From assembly GCA_948567375.1 (NCBI GenBank), contig OX419758.1:62029965-62093964 (forward strand): a DNA stretch of 64,000 bases, written 5' to 3'. The notes beneath the pieces are model-generated. The model did not search any database. It saw nothing but the letters and a program-made list of their open reading frames with translations, and was not told the origin of the DNA. The translations under genes and the position numbers were made by a program. Below are positions 1 through 11,064 of the stretch, piece by piece. Source of the DNA: Lunularia cruciata (taxonomy: Eukaryota; Streptophyta; Marchantiopsida; Lunulariales; Lunulariaceae). The stretch's first letter is position 1. Each line of letters opens with the position of its first letter.

Positions 1-167
1 AGCTTCATCTAGAAGTTACCACTTGGCATACTCATTACTCAATACTTAGAAGGTACTAAGTAGTTTCCTAGATGCTTTTAGAATAATCTTATAATTCTTG
101 GCTAATTTGGCATATTTTTTAGTCTTTTAGTCTTGACTAACTTGTTTGTAAATTCCATATTATTACA
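1..167 (-). repeat. 3' LTR of element A (partial)
   Basis: Matches the outer part of the 4988-5480 LTR. On the minus strand the LTR would start with TGTAATA at 167 and run left past base 1. The remainder is outside the window. Confidence 0.8.
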
Positions 168-171
168 CATT

Positions 172-731
172 TGTAATTTTTTGAGGATAAGAGAACACCC
201 AAGAGAAACACAAACTTTAGCCTCCAATACTCTAATGCCCCAAAGGAATACCTTGTCTTTATTATATAGCAAAGATGATCACTTTAAAGGAAGATATAAG
301 GATATGTCAATGAGCTCCACTCTTAGATTAGTTATATGGATGGGTGACATGTTGTTCCTTGTCATATCTAGTTGGTGAAACAAGTTTGACCAAAGGAAAC
401 TTTAGGGAATCTTCTTATAGGAAGCTCAAAATAATATGGGTGAGGTACTTTGGAAAGCTCTCAACAAGAAAAAAATGGGAAGGGATAAGGCAAAGCCTTT
501 TCCCTCAAAGGAGCAAGAATATTTTTATTTTCAAGGCCTAATTTCTTTGTTTGGACCTACAAAATTAGCTTTGAAGTTTTTAAGGTATTTCCAATCTCTG
601 CACTATTAGTAGATGTACTCTTTGGGTGACATCTCTATCTTATCTACTTAGACCATCATATATAACTTCCTTCTAGATATTACCAAGCCAATTTCCATCT
701 CTAGATAATATTTCTAGCTAATGGTATTACA
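172..731 (-). mobile_element. Solo LTR, family S, copy 1 (S1)
   Basis: Begins TGTAAT and ends GTATTACA, like the family S solo LTRs at 35573 and 43886. It shares with them the block containing 'gccccaaaggaata' and a TATA-like 'tattatatag' near 261-270. It is shorter (560 bp) because it has one copy of a unit that is duplicated in the other two. Flanks are ACATT (167-171) and ATATT (732-736), a 5-bp target duplication with one mismatch. It sits at the boundary between the 3' LTR and the polypurine tract of element A. The TATA box direction in the sister copies puts transcription on the minus strand here. Confidence 0.75.
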
Positions 732-748
732 ATATTTCCCCACTACTA
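732..748 (-). other. Polypurine tract of element A
   Basis: On the minus strand this reads TAGTAGTGGGGAAATAT, purine-rich and originally abutting the TGTAA start of the 3' LTR. This is the usual site for plus-strand DNA priming in LTR retrotransposons. The S1 solo LTR now separates it from the LTR. Confidence 0.6.
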
Positions 749-1059
749 GTTGGTGATGTCCTTGTCACCATGGAAGCTTCAAACTCCTAGATGACCATTT
801 GTGCATTGTGGAGATGAGAAAGAGGCTCCCAAGTGGCATCATAAAGGGGATACCCTTTCCAAAGGACTTTGTACTCAATATGTTATTGGTGGCCATCTTG
901 AATGTGGCAACATGCAAGGATACAAGCAACTTGATACTCCTCATGATTGTTGATAGGGACAAGAAGAGGAGAGGGTTGGATACAAGAGAAAAAGAAGATG
1001 GATTAGAAACAAAGGGTTTCAATTTGGAAATATGAAAGACAAGATTTGCATATGACAAG

Positions 1060-2060
1060 GCAAAGCAAGTAGATAAGCAATAAGAGAAATGATTTGGGTG
1101 ACATCAAATAGACCTATCTAATTAAGAGCAAGTTTATGAACTTGGATATCAAGTGGGAGGGGTAGGTAACTAGAAGAAAACATGATCTTATCACCAAGTT
1201 GAAGGTGAGATCATGATGATGCTGGTTAGTGTATTATTTTTGATAATTTTGAGCAACATGGAGATGAGATTTTGCTTGTTATAGGGATTGGGATATTGTG
1301 GTTAAGAGGGTGGAAGTATGAGTAACATGAGATAGAGGAGCAGCAAGATAGAGATCTTGAAAAAATGATTCTTGGCCAAAATTAAGCAAGAAGAGAGAGA
1401 ATCTAGTACTTGCATGCTTAGAATTATTGTAAGCAAACTCAATAGATATTTATCCCAGTTGGTATGGTGAATGTCGACAAAGGCATGACACATATCCTCC
1501 AAGGTGCAATTTGCACATTTAGTTTTTCCATTACTTTGAGGATGATAGGCCATGAACAAAGCAAACTTGGTGCCAAGTAGCTACAAGAGTGCTTGCCAAA
1601 ATATTTTAGTGAATCAAGGATCATGATCAAAGATAAGTACACAAGGTATTCCATGAAGCTTGAAGATATTGTCAAAGTATATTTGAACCAATGTTGGAGC
1701 ATCTATTATATCAAATGTTGGTGCCAAATGTATTTTCTTACTAAACTTATCAACAAGTACCATGATTTTTGTGTGACCTTGCTTTGTCCTAGGCAAGGAT
1801 GTGATGAGATCTAAGCTCATGTGTTCACATCAAGTAGATAGGATATGAAGTGATTGAAGGAGTCCACTTGGTTTTTAGTTATTGGTCTTGTTGCATTGGC
1901 AACTCTCACAAGATTGGACAAACTCTCAAACCTCTCTAGCCATGTTGAGCCACCACCATTGGCATTATAGAGTACCCAAGGGCCTTGTCCACACCCACAA
2001 TTGTGACCAACAATTGGTAAGTCATGGGCTTCTTGAAGGCGCACAAGTCATAGATCCTTG
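1060..2060 (-). pseudogene. Integrase remnant of element A
   Basis: Minus-strand fragments carry integrase signatures in several frames. Near 2040-1990 is the zinc-binding region EAHDLPIVGH. At 1820-1614 is the core start SLDLITSLPRTKQGH with VLVDKFSK, followed by GIPCVLIFDHDP, which holds the second catalytic Asp. At 1559-1480 is YHPQSNGKTKCAN, where the third catalytic residue (Glu in 'QSNGQTE') has become Lys in the context GKTK. Multiple stops and shifts make it non-functional. The family normally joins proviral DNA to the host chromosome. Confidence 0.75.
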
Positions 2061-2699
2061 TTGGCTAAAACATAGATCCGGTTTTCATAGAATAGAATAT
2101 CTTATTGAAAAAGGAGGGTGTTGTATTCTTTGTTATGTATGCAAGATGACCTCGTATCATTTGAAAGGAGTCTTATTATAAAGTGGTCCTAAACTCAATT
2201 TGAAGTTTTAAGTCAATTGACACTATCATAATTGCCAACATGATAAGAGGAAGAGTCTTCAAATCATATTATCATGATAAGGCATTGGAGATGCATGGAA
2301 CCTACCAGGTTTATACTCAAGTTTGATGTCAAAAAATTGTAATTGTTCCTCTCATTGATGATGTTCACACTTCACGTGCTCTGAATGTAATGTCTACAAC
2401 AAGGGTTTGATTGATTTGCATGATCACTTGTTTCTCCAAGAGAAACCATATGGTATATGCCATCATACCTTGGTCGCATATACCATTGCTAGTTGTTCTC
2501 AATCTTAAGCAAAGTAATTCCTTTCTATGGTGTTTAGTTAATGAGACACAAAGGTAATGAGATGTAACCTGTCTAGAATTGTCTATTGTAACACAACTCT
2601 AATGGCAAAGTGAGAAGTATCAAAATCAACCACACAAGTAATTGAGGATCATATGGTTGAAGAATGGGTCTTGAAGACACCATATGTTTCAGCTTCTAG

Positions 2700-3650
2700 A
2701 ATAATTCTTCATGCTTGGTGGTCCACTAAAAGCTTGAAATCTTCCCCAAGAGATCGGTCAATGGTGTGGCCACATGAACATAATAGTGGATGAACCATCA
2801 ATAGAAACTTGCCAATCCATTGAATGCTTACACTTTTATGGCATTCTTTATAGTAGTCAAATCAGTAATGGCCTTGATTTTCTCCTCTTTTATCTTGATC
2901 CCCTCTAATGAGACTTTATGACCCAAGAAAGTTACTGCTTCCTACCAAAAAGTACACTAACTTTTTTGTAGTTTACATCCATCTTGCTATAGATTAAAAC
3001 ATCATCCAAGAACATCATCACATACTAAAAAAATAGCCCATCCAACACTCAATGCATCTAATCCATAAAGACAGCCAAAGCATTAGATCCCAAAAGGTAG
3101 AACTTTCTATTCAAAATGCCCATACCTTGTGCAAAAAACAATCTTTTGCACATCCTCTTTATCAATGGGAATCAACCAATAGATGCTTTGATGATCCAAC
3201 TTGGAGAAGTATCATGCTCCACTTAAGTGATCTAGCAAGTGATCAATGGGATGAGGCAAGGGATGTTCATTATTCATTGTTTGTTTATTTAGGCCACGGA
3301 AATCAATACAAAAGCAAAGTCCCCCATCTTTCTTTGGGACAAATAGTACCGGTGCTCCCCAAGGAAATGTACTATGTTATATGAAATCTTTCTCCAAGAA
3401 CTCCATCAAATGTTTTTGAAGCTCTTCCAACTCCTTTGGTGAGAGCCAATAGATTGGTCTACTCACTAGAGCACTTCTTGGCAATAACTCAATCTTGAAG
3501 GGCATATCACAATCAGAGAGTAATCCCTTTAGCAAATCATCTAGAAAGACATATGCAAACTCTTGAACTATTTGATCAACCATTACTTGATGAGGCTTTG
3601 GGCCTTCATCAGATTCTCCATGCACAATTGACTTGATCCACACCATAAAA
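2700..3650 (-). pseudogene. Reverse transcriptase remnant of element A
   Basis: The minus strand at 3646-3377 encodes an RT N-terminal stretch with LSPKELEELQKHL and EFLEKDFI, typical of Ty3/gypsy pol just before the palm. Near 3020-3000 is a degraded FLDD catalytic box, and near 2840-2750 the RT/RNase H connection (AFNGLASFY). Many stops lie between. The same blocks recur in plus orientation in element B (33780-35100), confirming the family. Confidence 0.75.
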
Positions 3651-3699
3651 ATAGAAATATCTTCTCCAAAGCTTGCTCTATGCTTTACTTACAAACTTC

Positions 3700-4970
3700 C
3701 TATCTTGGGTTGTCTATTCTTAGGTGTCTTACTCAAAGTTGCCAAACAACCTAATTGGTAACTCTTACCTTAGTGTTGCACTTGCATTTTTTTGTCTGGT
3801 TAAATTGAACCTTATGATGTTCAAGCAAAGGCAAACCTAGAATTACATCATAGTGTAGAGGTGTTATTACAAACCTCATATACTCCAAATACTCTCCAAT
3901 CTTGAATGTATTGGATGTGAGATAAGGGATGCATAATCCTTTGTACCATTTGCTATCATCAATCTACTTCTAGTTATTGGTTTGATAGGAATACCTAATT
4001 AATTTTTATATGCATGGACATGCAATTTTGTGAACTTCCAAAATCAACCAAAATCTTACAACACTATCAAATATCATACCTTACAAGTGAAGCAAACTTG
4101 CATAGGTTAAGCCTTCAATCCTATTGAAACTATCAAGTTCCTAGTAGGACGATCAAACTCTCCTATTGGGATTTTTTTCCCTTGATCATCAAGCTCCACA
4201 AACTCCATTTGGTCAATTTTTTGGGTGGATCTATTCTTGAGTGGACATTCAACTATGTGAGGTTTGATTTGACAACAATAAAAGTAGCTACTATTTTATC
4301 ACAATCTTTCTTTATTTGTAGTGCCAAGTGGTCTTTGTTGGATGGCATCAATTTCCATTGATGTTGGCTTCTTGACTTATGTGAAGTGTGTTGGCAAGTT
4401 CTGTGAAGGTTGAGGTCAAGACAAAGTTGTCACAACCAAGGAATCAAAGCAATAAGCCAACTACATGGCCTCTTTCAAGTGTTTGGGCTCCCACACTTCT
4501 AATTTGGTATGTGACTTCAAGCTCCTCATAAATTGATATAGAGCTTCACCTTCTAGTATCTCTAGAATTTGCATTATATTGTTTTGGAATTGAGTGACGT
4601 AGTTTCTCATATAACCAATCCGCTTCAATTATGCCAATCTATCTTGTGCAGCTAGTGCAACATTTATAGCTTGGAATCTCCCAATTATTGCACTCTTGAA
4701 TTCTTCCTATGTAAAGATTGGTACAATAAACTGCCATTTAGCTTTCTACACTCAAAATTGCCACCATAGTTTTTCCACTCCATCCAATTGGCTTGAAGCC
4801 AAGAGAATCTATCTCCATTCATTGGACAAGGTTATCATATTTAGAAAATTTGGCCCCAAAGCATGAGATGATGAACTATGTGAAATGATGTTTGGGTAGT
4901 ACATGAACACAAAAATCCCAATGGTTTGAAGAAAATAGATTTGATGGTCCATAAATTCCATCCATCCCAT
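3700..4970 (-). pseudogene. gag / protease remnant of element A
   Basis: Starting just inside the primer site, the minus strand gives the same gag opening as element B (MDGIYGP-like in B, WMEFMDHQIY in A). Near 4300-4250 is a CCHC-like stretch FYCCQIKPHIVEC, equal to FYCCQIEHHIAEC in element B. Gag packages element RNA. No frame is open beyond about 60 codons. The 3700-4000 part matches the protease region of B (hydrophobic strand near VILGLPWL). Confidence 0.65.
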
Positions 4971-4974
4971 TCTT

Positions 4975-4986
4975 GCTTTGATACCA
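4975..4986 (-). other. Primer-binding site of element A (initiator tRNA-Met type)
   Basis: The minus strand reads TGGTATCAAAGC, one mismatch from the classical plant TGGTATCAGAGC complementary to the 3' end of initiator tRNA-Met. It starts two bases after the CA end of the 5' LTR. Confidence 0.85.
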
Positions 4987-4987
4987 A

Positions 4988-5480
4988 TGAAAAAGACCAA
5001 GGAGAGAAATAAGAGAATGGAAGATCACATTGGGATTCTTGAATGAAGGAACCTTTTAATGCTTAGTATGAGATTAGGTTTTGGTATTTATAAGGAACAT
5101 ACAAGGCTCTTAAGAAGTTTCTCAAGAAGCTTCGTAAAAGCCATTTTCTTAGAGTGCAAGCTAAGTTAATCAAGAAGCTTCTTGATAATCTTCCTTCTAG
5201 AAACCATCTACTTGGCATGCAAGCTAAGCTAATTTGGAAGCTTCACAAGAAGTTTCCTTCTAGAAGTCACCTACTTGGCATGTAAGCTAAGCCAGCCGGG
5301 AAGCCTCCCAAGAAATTTCCTCCTAGAAGTCACCACTTGGTATACACATATTCAATACTTGGAAGGTACTAAGTAGTTTCCTAGATGCTTTTAGACTATT
5401 CTTATAATTCTTGGCTAATTTGGTATATTTGCTGTTTTTTTAGTCTCAACTAACTCATCTATAAACTCCATATTGTTACA
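4988..5480 (-). repeat. 5' LTR of element A
   Basis: 493 bp, starting TGTAACA (5480, minus strand) and ending TTTTTCA (4988) next to the primer site. It contains a run of imperfect 'aagcttc' repeats, also prominent in the LTR at 31592 and the solo LTR at 34014. Confidence 0.85.
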
Positions 5481-6539
5481 ATTATCTACTCTATAGATAA
5501 TAGCCTTACTTCACCACATAAATTAGATAGAGATGTTAGCCTTTATGTTAAGTCCTTTTCACACAAAGACAAATCCCTAATTCAATGATATTGTAAAGAC
5601 TTCAATGATCTTTCTATCACAAGAATTGCATCATTCTTTCATTGAAGGTTCTAAGAAGATAAGAAGATAAGAAGTGGAAGAAGATGGAAATGGAAGAACC
5701 CTTCAAATTAGGTATGTCAATCTTTGGATTAGATCAAAAGGAAAGGGAAATTAGAGGAGGATAGAGATGAAGGAATATATGAGAGAAATTTCTTAATTAC
5801 CAAGTATTTATTATGTTTTAGGTTATAAGGCAATAGGAAAAAATTCCTCTCAATTTGGTTCCATTGGTACCCAAATTGAAGGCTATGGAATATTTTATGA
5901 GAAGATATGAACATACTAAGACTTTTAGGGTTTTAAGTGATTGTTTTCTATGGGAGTGATCAATGTGGATCTTTGGTTTCTAATCTATTTGTTCTTATAC
6001 CTTTGTTCTTTTGGGACTTAGGAATCTATGGAGATTGCAAATACAAATTATGATTGCTTATAGTTTTTAGGGATTTAAGAGTTACTATCTACTCAAGTGA
6101 GGTAGGATTGAGTGCTTTATATCTTTGTTTGTTTAGTGGGATATATGATGATGCATCTTGTATTACTTTTGTTATTTTAACTATGGCATTAGTTACTATG
6201 GCTATCCATGGGCATGTAATAAGCTATATCAAGCCTAACACTTCATCGTGTTAAATGGATAGCTACCTTCATCTACAAATATTCATCTTAATCTAGTGTA
6301 CCAAAAAAGATGCCACACAAAGTCCACTATGACTATCTTGCAAGGGATAAAGCTTGATATGGAAAAGATACATAAGGACTATGATTTGACTACTTGGGAA
6401 ATCTATGTTAGGTGGGTGATCATTTTGAGTTTTTTGATCCATGATTACATATCTATATTGATCCCTTCATTGACGTTTTTAAGTAAAAAGATTGAGTCAT
6501 TGGAGTGCTTAGCACCTCCAGCATTATGTATTACAAGGT
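5481..6539. other. AT-rich spacer, no gene recognised
   Basis: Low-GC sequence flanking element A. I see no coding domain, RNA gene or clear repeat boundary. The last part (about 6290-6540) may already be part of repeat K, because a weak match continues upstream of 15115. Confidence 0.4.
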
Positions 6540-7650
6540 TATTTGAGATTAGTTTTTCATGGCCACTTATTCTATAGGCTTCTTGATGTACTCCAAGATG
6601 AAGTTAGATAGGCCTTTTTGCTTAACTCTATTGATTTTCATTGATCCCTTGAATGAGTTAGTATGGTCCTTAATTCCTTAATGAAAATAATCTCATTGTC
6701 TTATCTTTGTTATATTAGAGAAGGATGTGTAAGATAGAAAAAAGTGGTTGTTAGATTTTGAAGATTTTGGAGTGAGGATTAGGCTACCTTAAAAGAAGAG
6801 TCCATTTGAGGTATATGTTTTAAGAGACTTTTAATTACATGATACTATATATTCCATTTACTTATGATGTGTAGGACCTTGGGTCAATTTGGAGAGTATA
6901 GCAAAGGGGTACAAAGCCTTATATTTGTTATCTATGGCTACAAAACTATTCTTCTCAATATTTATTATATTCTTTGCCCATGCATTATGTACGACTCTAT
7001 ACCTCAGGGTTGTCAAAGATATTTTAAAAGCCTCTTAGACTTTGCTTCCAAGCAAATGATCTTTAGTAATTTCAGTTGTCCTGTGTGGTTATTGTAATAT
7101 CAAGAAGAGAGCTTTTGATGTCAATAAGTCAAGTAGTAGGTACTATTACACTTTGAGTGATGGAGAAGGAGACAAGATGCACTAGATTGCTTTGCTATTG
7201 AGGAGGTCATAATTGGTATGGTCTTGTTAGCCATATGATTCCTTCAACTTTTTTCTCACTTTTCAACATCTTGATACACATGAGTTTGGAGCTGCTACAG
7301 CGGAAGGTTCGGAGGTTGTGAGTATATATCTGGCATTAAAGCACTCTTAGATTTCCACTCAATTAGGTTGTTTTTGTGTGAATGTTGAGAATGTTCTTAA
7401 TAGCATCTCACATGCATCTATTTTTAGAGAACTTAGTAAACCTTGTGGATCCTTTATAAGCTTTATTCTTTTTATATGGTTTTCCTAATTCTATGTACTT
7501 TTGGGATGGTTTCCCAAAGAGGGAGTTATTGTTCTTATACCATCTACCAATAAACAATAGAGAGATCTTATTGGTGCATATCAAAGAAATCAGTTAGAAT
7601 GTCTTCTATTTGCTATAGTTCCTTTCTCTATTACGTTGACTATGCCAACT
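6540..7650. repeat. Unclassified dispersed repeat K, copy 1
   Basis: Aligns by eye in the same orientation with 15115-16330. Shared blocks include 'ttgagattagtttt', 'attctataggcttc', 'gtaggaccttgggtcaa', 'ggttgtgagtatatatct' and 'actcttagatttccac', separated by similar distances. Divergence is high (perhaps a quarter of sites). No domain is recognisable in any frame, so the class (old LTR retrotransposon, LINE or other) stays open. Confidence 0.5.
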
Positions 7651-9003
7651 TATCAAAATACACACTCCAAAACACAGTGAAAGTCAATTCAAAAGTCTTC
7701 AATTATAACATACTCCAGTTTACTCAAAAGTTTTCAATTGTGGAATATTCCAATTTATTTTCAAATTACCACGAATAAACCAAGATGACTGGCCAAGTTC
7801 TAAATGAAACTTGGATCCTTCAACTACAATAAGGAATTACAAGAACATAGTCTAGTTGTTCGTGAAACCAGATGCCAAGTAGGACTCCCATGCCACGTCA
7901 TGCTAAAAGGGGTACAGGTTTTTTCCCTTTACCAGTTCCCAGAACGAACATGGCTGTTCTGTTGTGCCTTCATGACTTTACTGACCTGTTCAGTACGATA
8001 ATTGTGAGTACATGGGCAGCAGAAAGCTCTGGGTTACGCACTCTTCGGGTTAATTATACATTCCTCTTACCGTTACTATTGGAACTTAGCTCCATTTTAC
8101 CCTGTGTCTTTTCGTTGTCTTTGTACGCATTGATGGAATCTTCCCATCTTTCTCGTTATCACACGCGGTCGCTTTCTTGTGGAGCGGCTCAAAATTTTCG
8201 TTTGTTTTCGTCTGTCCTATGAGTAACTATACGCTAGTCTCGAGGAGTAAACAGACAATCGCGGCGTATCTCGACATCGAAATCTTGTACCGCGTGTACT
8301 AGGTCTGTCCTTCCCCGTCACAAGTGACCCGAAATTTCGATGGGAGATTGATTAGGTGGTCCAGTCGTTCCAACTGCTCACAGTGTGTGATACCGTATTA
8401 TCACATTTGGCAGTGGTTGCAGACCTGCCTCATTTATTGTCACGAGGTTTGTACTGCCCGGCTCTACACTTCGAGCTATCAATGATACTAGTGGACCTCT
8501 GGCTGGGACGAGAGGAGAATCCCATGCAGAGAACCGAAGAGGGAAGATTGTGTCGGCTTGACGCTGGCGACTGTTGGAATCAATGTCAAATGTAAGAGGA
8601 ATACATCAGGTTGAGTTTCTCCCCTTGATTCCAACGCTTACTAGTAGGGAGTGATGAGAGGTGAGCATAAAGGATCCCATCGGTGGGGGGGGACATGAAG
8701 GGACATGGGGGTCCCTTTCGACAAATTGCATATCTCTACTTTTGCCGTGATACGCAGATCAGGTTCCACGACAAAGATCGTACCCTACTACTTACTTCCT
8801 ACAAAATCCATACAACTTTATCAATAATTGCAGCTGCACGGCCCACGTTGGCTTGGAAACGAGGTCTTTCGGTAAGAAAGTACGTCACATGACATGCACA
8901 AAAATTCTGTGTAAATTTCAACCTAGGGTCGTGGGGGAATCACAGTGCTGGACAGCATGAGGTTCCACCACGATCTGCTGCTATGACTGATAAAAAAAAT
9001 TTG
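7651..9003. other. Start of low-copy island, no gene recognised
   Basis: From about 7870 the composition becomes more balanced, with more CpG, and no match to the repeats elsewhere in the window. Short open frames (7872-8222, 8356-8595) show no known motif and no splice-consistent extension. The stretch lies 3' of the GDSL gene. Confidence 0.4.
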
Positions 9004-9175
9004 GAAGTCATGTCCAGTGGCGTATCTGCTACTGTGAGTGATATATAAAATTGAAGTCATGTCCAGTGGCGTATCTGCTACTGTGAGTGATATATAAAAT
9101 TTAAGTCATGTCCAGTGGCGTATCTGCTACTGTGAGTGATATATATATAGAAATTAAGCTATGTCCAGTAGTAGG
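9004..9175. repeat. 49-bp tandem repeat, about 3.3 copies
   Basis: The unit containing 'gtccagtggcgtatctgcta' and 'ctgtgagtgatatata' recurs with starts near 9004, 9053 and 9102 (period 49), followed by a degenerate partial unit whose 'tgtccag' begins at 9162 after an extended TA run. It lies about 105 bp beyond the stop codon of the GDSL gene, in the region of its 3' UTR or terminator. Confidence 0.9.
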
Positions 9176-9280
9176 GTAACCACAATGACACTGAAGTAGT
9201 GTGCATAGAATGGGATTATGAGGAACGGTGTCTAAAATTTGAGTCTAAACCTAATCTATTACCCAGTCTTCTCAGGTGTG

Positions 9281-10918
9281 TTAGGGTCTTTGAACGAGCT
9301 GTTTAATGTTGATGGGAGAAACATCGTTCAGGCCACCGGTGAATACTCGATTTCCGATCACAACATTGGCTGCATCTGTGGGATGGAATGGATCCCACCA
9401 GACATACTGATTCCGGTTGTTGCAAACGGCTGCCTGTGGGACGCAAGGAATTTGACCCCTGTACAGTCCAGCTCCACAGCAACCTTGGTTCACAATTGTC
9501 AAACCTGTTCCAAAGGATCAAGCACCCATAAAGTCAGACTTTGTTGAGCTACAGAAACTTCTGGAGTTGATACTAGGATTGACATGTTTATAGGAGTAGC
9601 TTGAAATCTACTCACCATTAGAACCTGGGTTGGAGATCATAGTTCTGACCATGTCATAGACATTGGCATACACAAATGTAGACCCTTGCAGTGTGTTTGT
9701 GAGCTGCTGAAGCATGGATTTCAGACCCACATTGTAGTCTTCAATCTGGGCATTGATTGAAGGTATACAATTGGGTGTGTTAGCCTTCGCCAACTGGTCA
9801 GGAATGCAGCCGATGGGCCCGACTGCTGCAACAACGAACTTGCGCGCTCCCAGATTGTACAGAGTCTGCAAAATTCACCACTCAACATATCCAACAAGTC
9901 AGAAGACTTCTGCAAACTGATGTTCCGTGTCTCGGAAGTGTAGAACACGATTTGCAGAAAGGTCTTCATCTAGATACTGTCTACTTTTAACAGAAGTTCA
10001 CATCCGTACCGTGAGTTGATCTGCGTAGGTGTTAAGAAGGAGAACATTGAACTGTCGAGGTGTGTACTGGAAACGGATTGAAGACGTGCTTTGTAAATAA
10101 TTGTTGAGGAAATCGTTGGACCCCAACACGAGGTTAAAGAGGGATCTAGAAAGCAGGTTTGCAGTTCCAGCAGGCCCGAGCTGAGAATTCAGGTCCGAGA
10201 CAGTGTTTCTGAAGAAGGAAATCTGTTGATTCATCCCAATCCTTGAGATCTGCGAGAACCGAACACCATCTTAGCAAACCATGGATATTGGTAGATGAGA
10301 GCAGAAGCCGTTCTAGGAACGGGTGATCCCAAACTCATTAAGTGCATATGGCAGACCATGGATAGTAAGACTTCGATCTAATGACAGTTATCAGTTGTTT
10401 CTGTATTACTCACGTAATTATAACCGGTTGAATCCAATATTCCCCCGGCTCCCGAGGCGTAGTTTACTCCCCGAAGAATTGAACTACCTCTCGTCGACGG
10501 AGCAAGATAAGGTGGGGGATAAGGAAGGCCCACAAGATCACCTTCACATAGGAGACGGAGACATTAGTGCATGTGTTCAAGAAAGAATCCACTACATGCT
10601 AAGATAGGATTCCCACCACATAATGCGATTGTGGATCGAGCTACAAGATTGCAAACACATATTCAACTACTTACATATTACGTCGGCCACGGTCCGCCCA
10701 TTGCAGAAGCGTCCAGTAATTCCCCCTCTGAAGTCGATGCCATTGAATTGATAGTTCGCCTTCGCCAGAGAAGTTTGAAGGTAGTTGTTATTGCCTGGAT
10801 CCACCAAGGAGTCCCCGAAGATGAACATGGCAGATGTGGTCTGGGATACTACTTGCTGGCACCAGCTCGACGTTAGAAGTGCTAGCAAGAATCCCATCTT
10901 CTCAAACCGGATATCCAT
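9281..10918 (-). CDS. GDSL esterase/lipase (SGNH hydrolase), five exons
   Basis: Exons (minus strand): 10918-10675, 10541-10414, 10249-10010, 9865-9616, 9504-9281. All introns are GT...AG with GTAAGT, GTGAGT, GTACGG and GTGAGT donors, and phases join without a break into 361 codons plus TAA, the usual family length. Residues 9-26 (GFLLALL...) look like a secretion signal. The four SGNH blocks are intact: FIFGDS (Ser37), NYASG (Gly112), LGSND (Asn169) and DPFHP (Asp325, His328), the expected catalytic triad plus oxyanion residues. Plant GDSL enzymes are extracellular or apoplastic hydrolases of acyl esters, including cutin and wax precursors; the substrate cannot be told here. I start at Met1 (10918). 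Met8 (10897) would also keep the signal, and an upstream in-frame ATG at 10963 adds 15 residues that spoil it. At the exon 1/2 joint the common Gly of 'ADVIG' is Cys. Confidence 0.93.
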
Positions 10919-11055
10919 GTTGAAAGAACGAGTCCAACTTGTCCCAGGCTTCTGCTTTCGCACACAGCAAGATATTCAAACTTGAGATGTCAATATAAAG
11001 AAGCAGAAGCTAAAATGGGAACAGCAAACGTCATACAAAGCCCAAGAACGTTTTC

Positions 11056-11064
11056 CTATTTATA
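11056..11064 (-). promoter_or_regulatory. TATA box of the GDSL gene
   Basis: The minus strand reads TATAAATAG about 140 bp upstream of the chosen ATG, predicting a start of transcription near 11030 and a 5' UTR of about 110 nt. Position and sequence fit a plant core promoter. Confidence 0.6.

Larger units (their letters stand above)
1..5480 (-). mobile_element. Element A: decayed Ty3/gypsy LTR retrotransposon, left end outside the window
   Basis: Read on the minus strand the order is 5' LTR (4988-5480), primer site (4975-4986), gag remnant, protease/RT, integrase, polypurine tract (732-748) and 3' LTR (1-167, running off the window). The two LTR pieces match closely: both hold the stretch around 'ggtactaagtagtttcctag'. 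All coding parts are riddled with stops and frameshifts, so it is a dead element. Element B at 31592 is a plus-strand relative, with a similar LTR, the same primer-site type and the same first gag codons. A solo LTR of another family (172-731) splits its 3' end. Confidence 0.85.

Noticed and set aside
9004..9175. CRISPR-like array
   Set aside because: Contiguous tandem units without variable spacers in a plant nuclear context.
9303..9521. Second minus-strand frame over the last GDSL exon
   Set aside because: Out of frame with the spliced CDS. The other frame carries the conserved DPFHP block.
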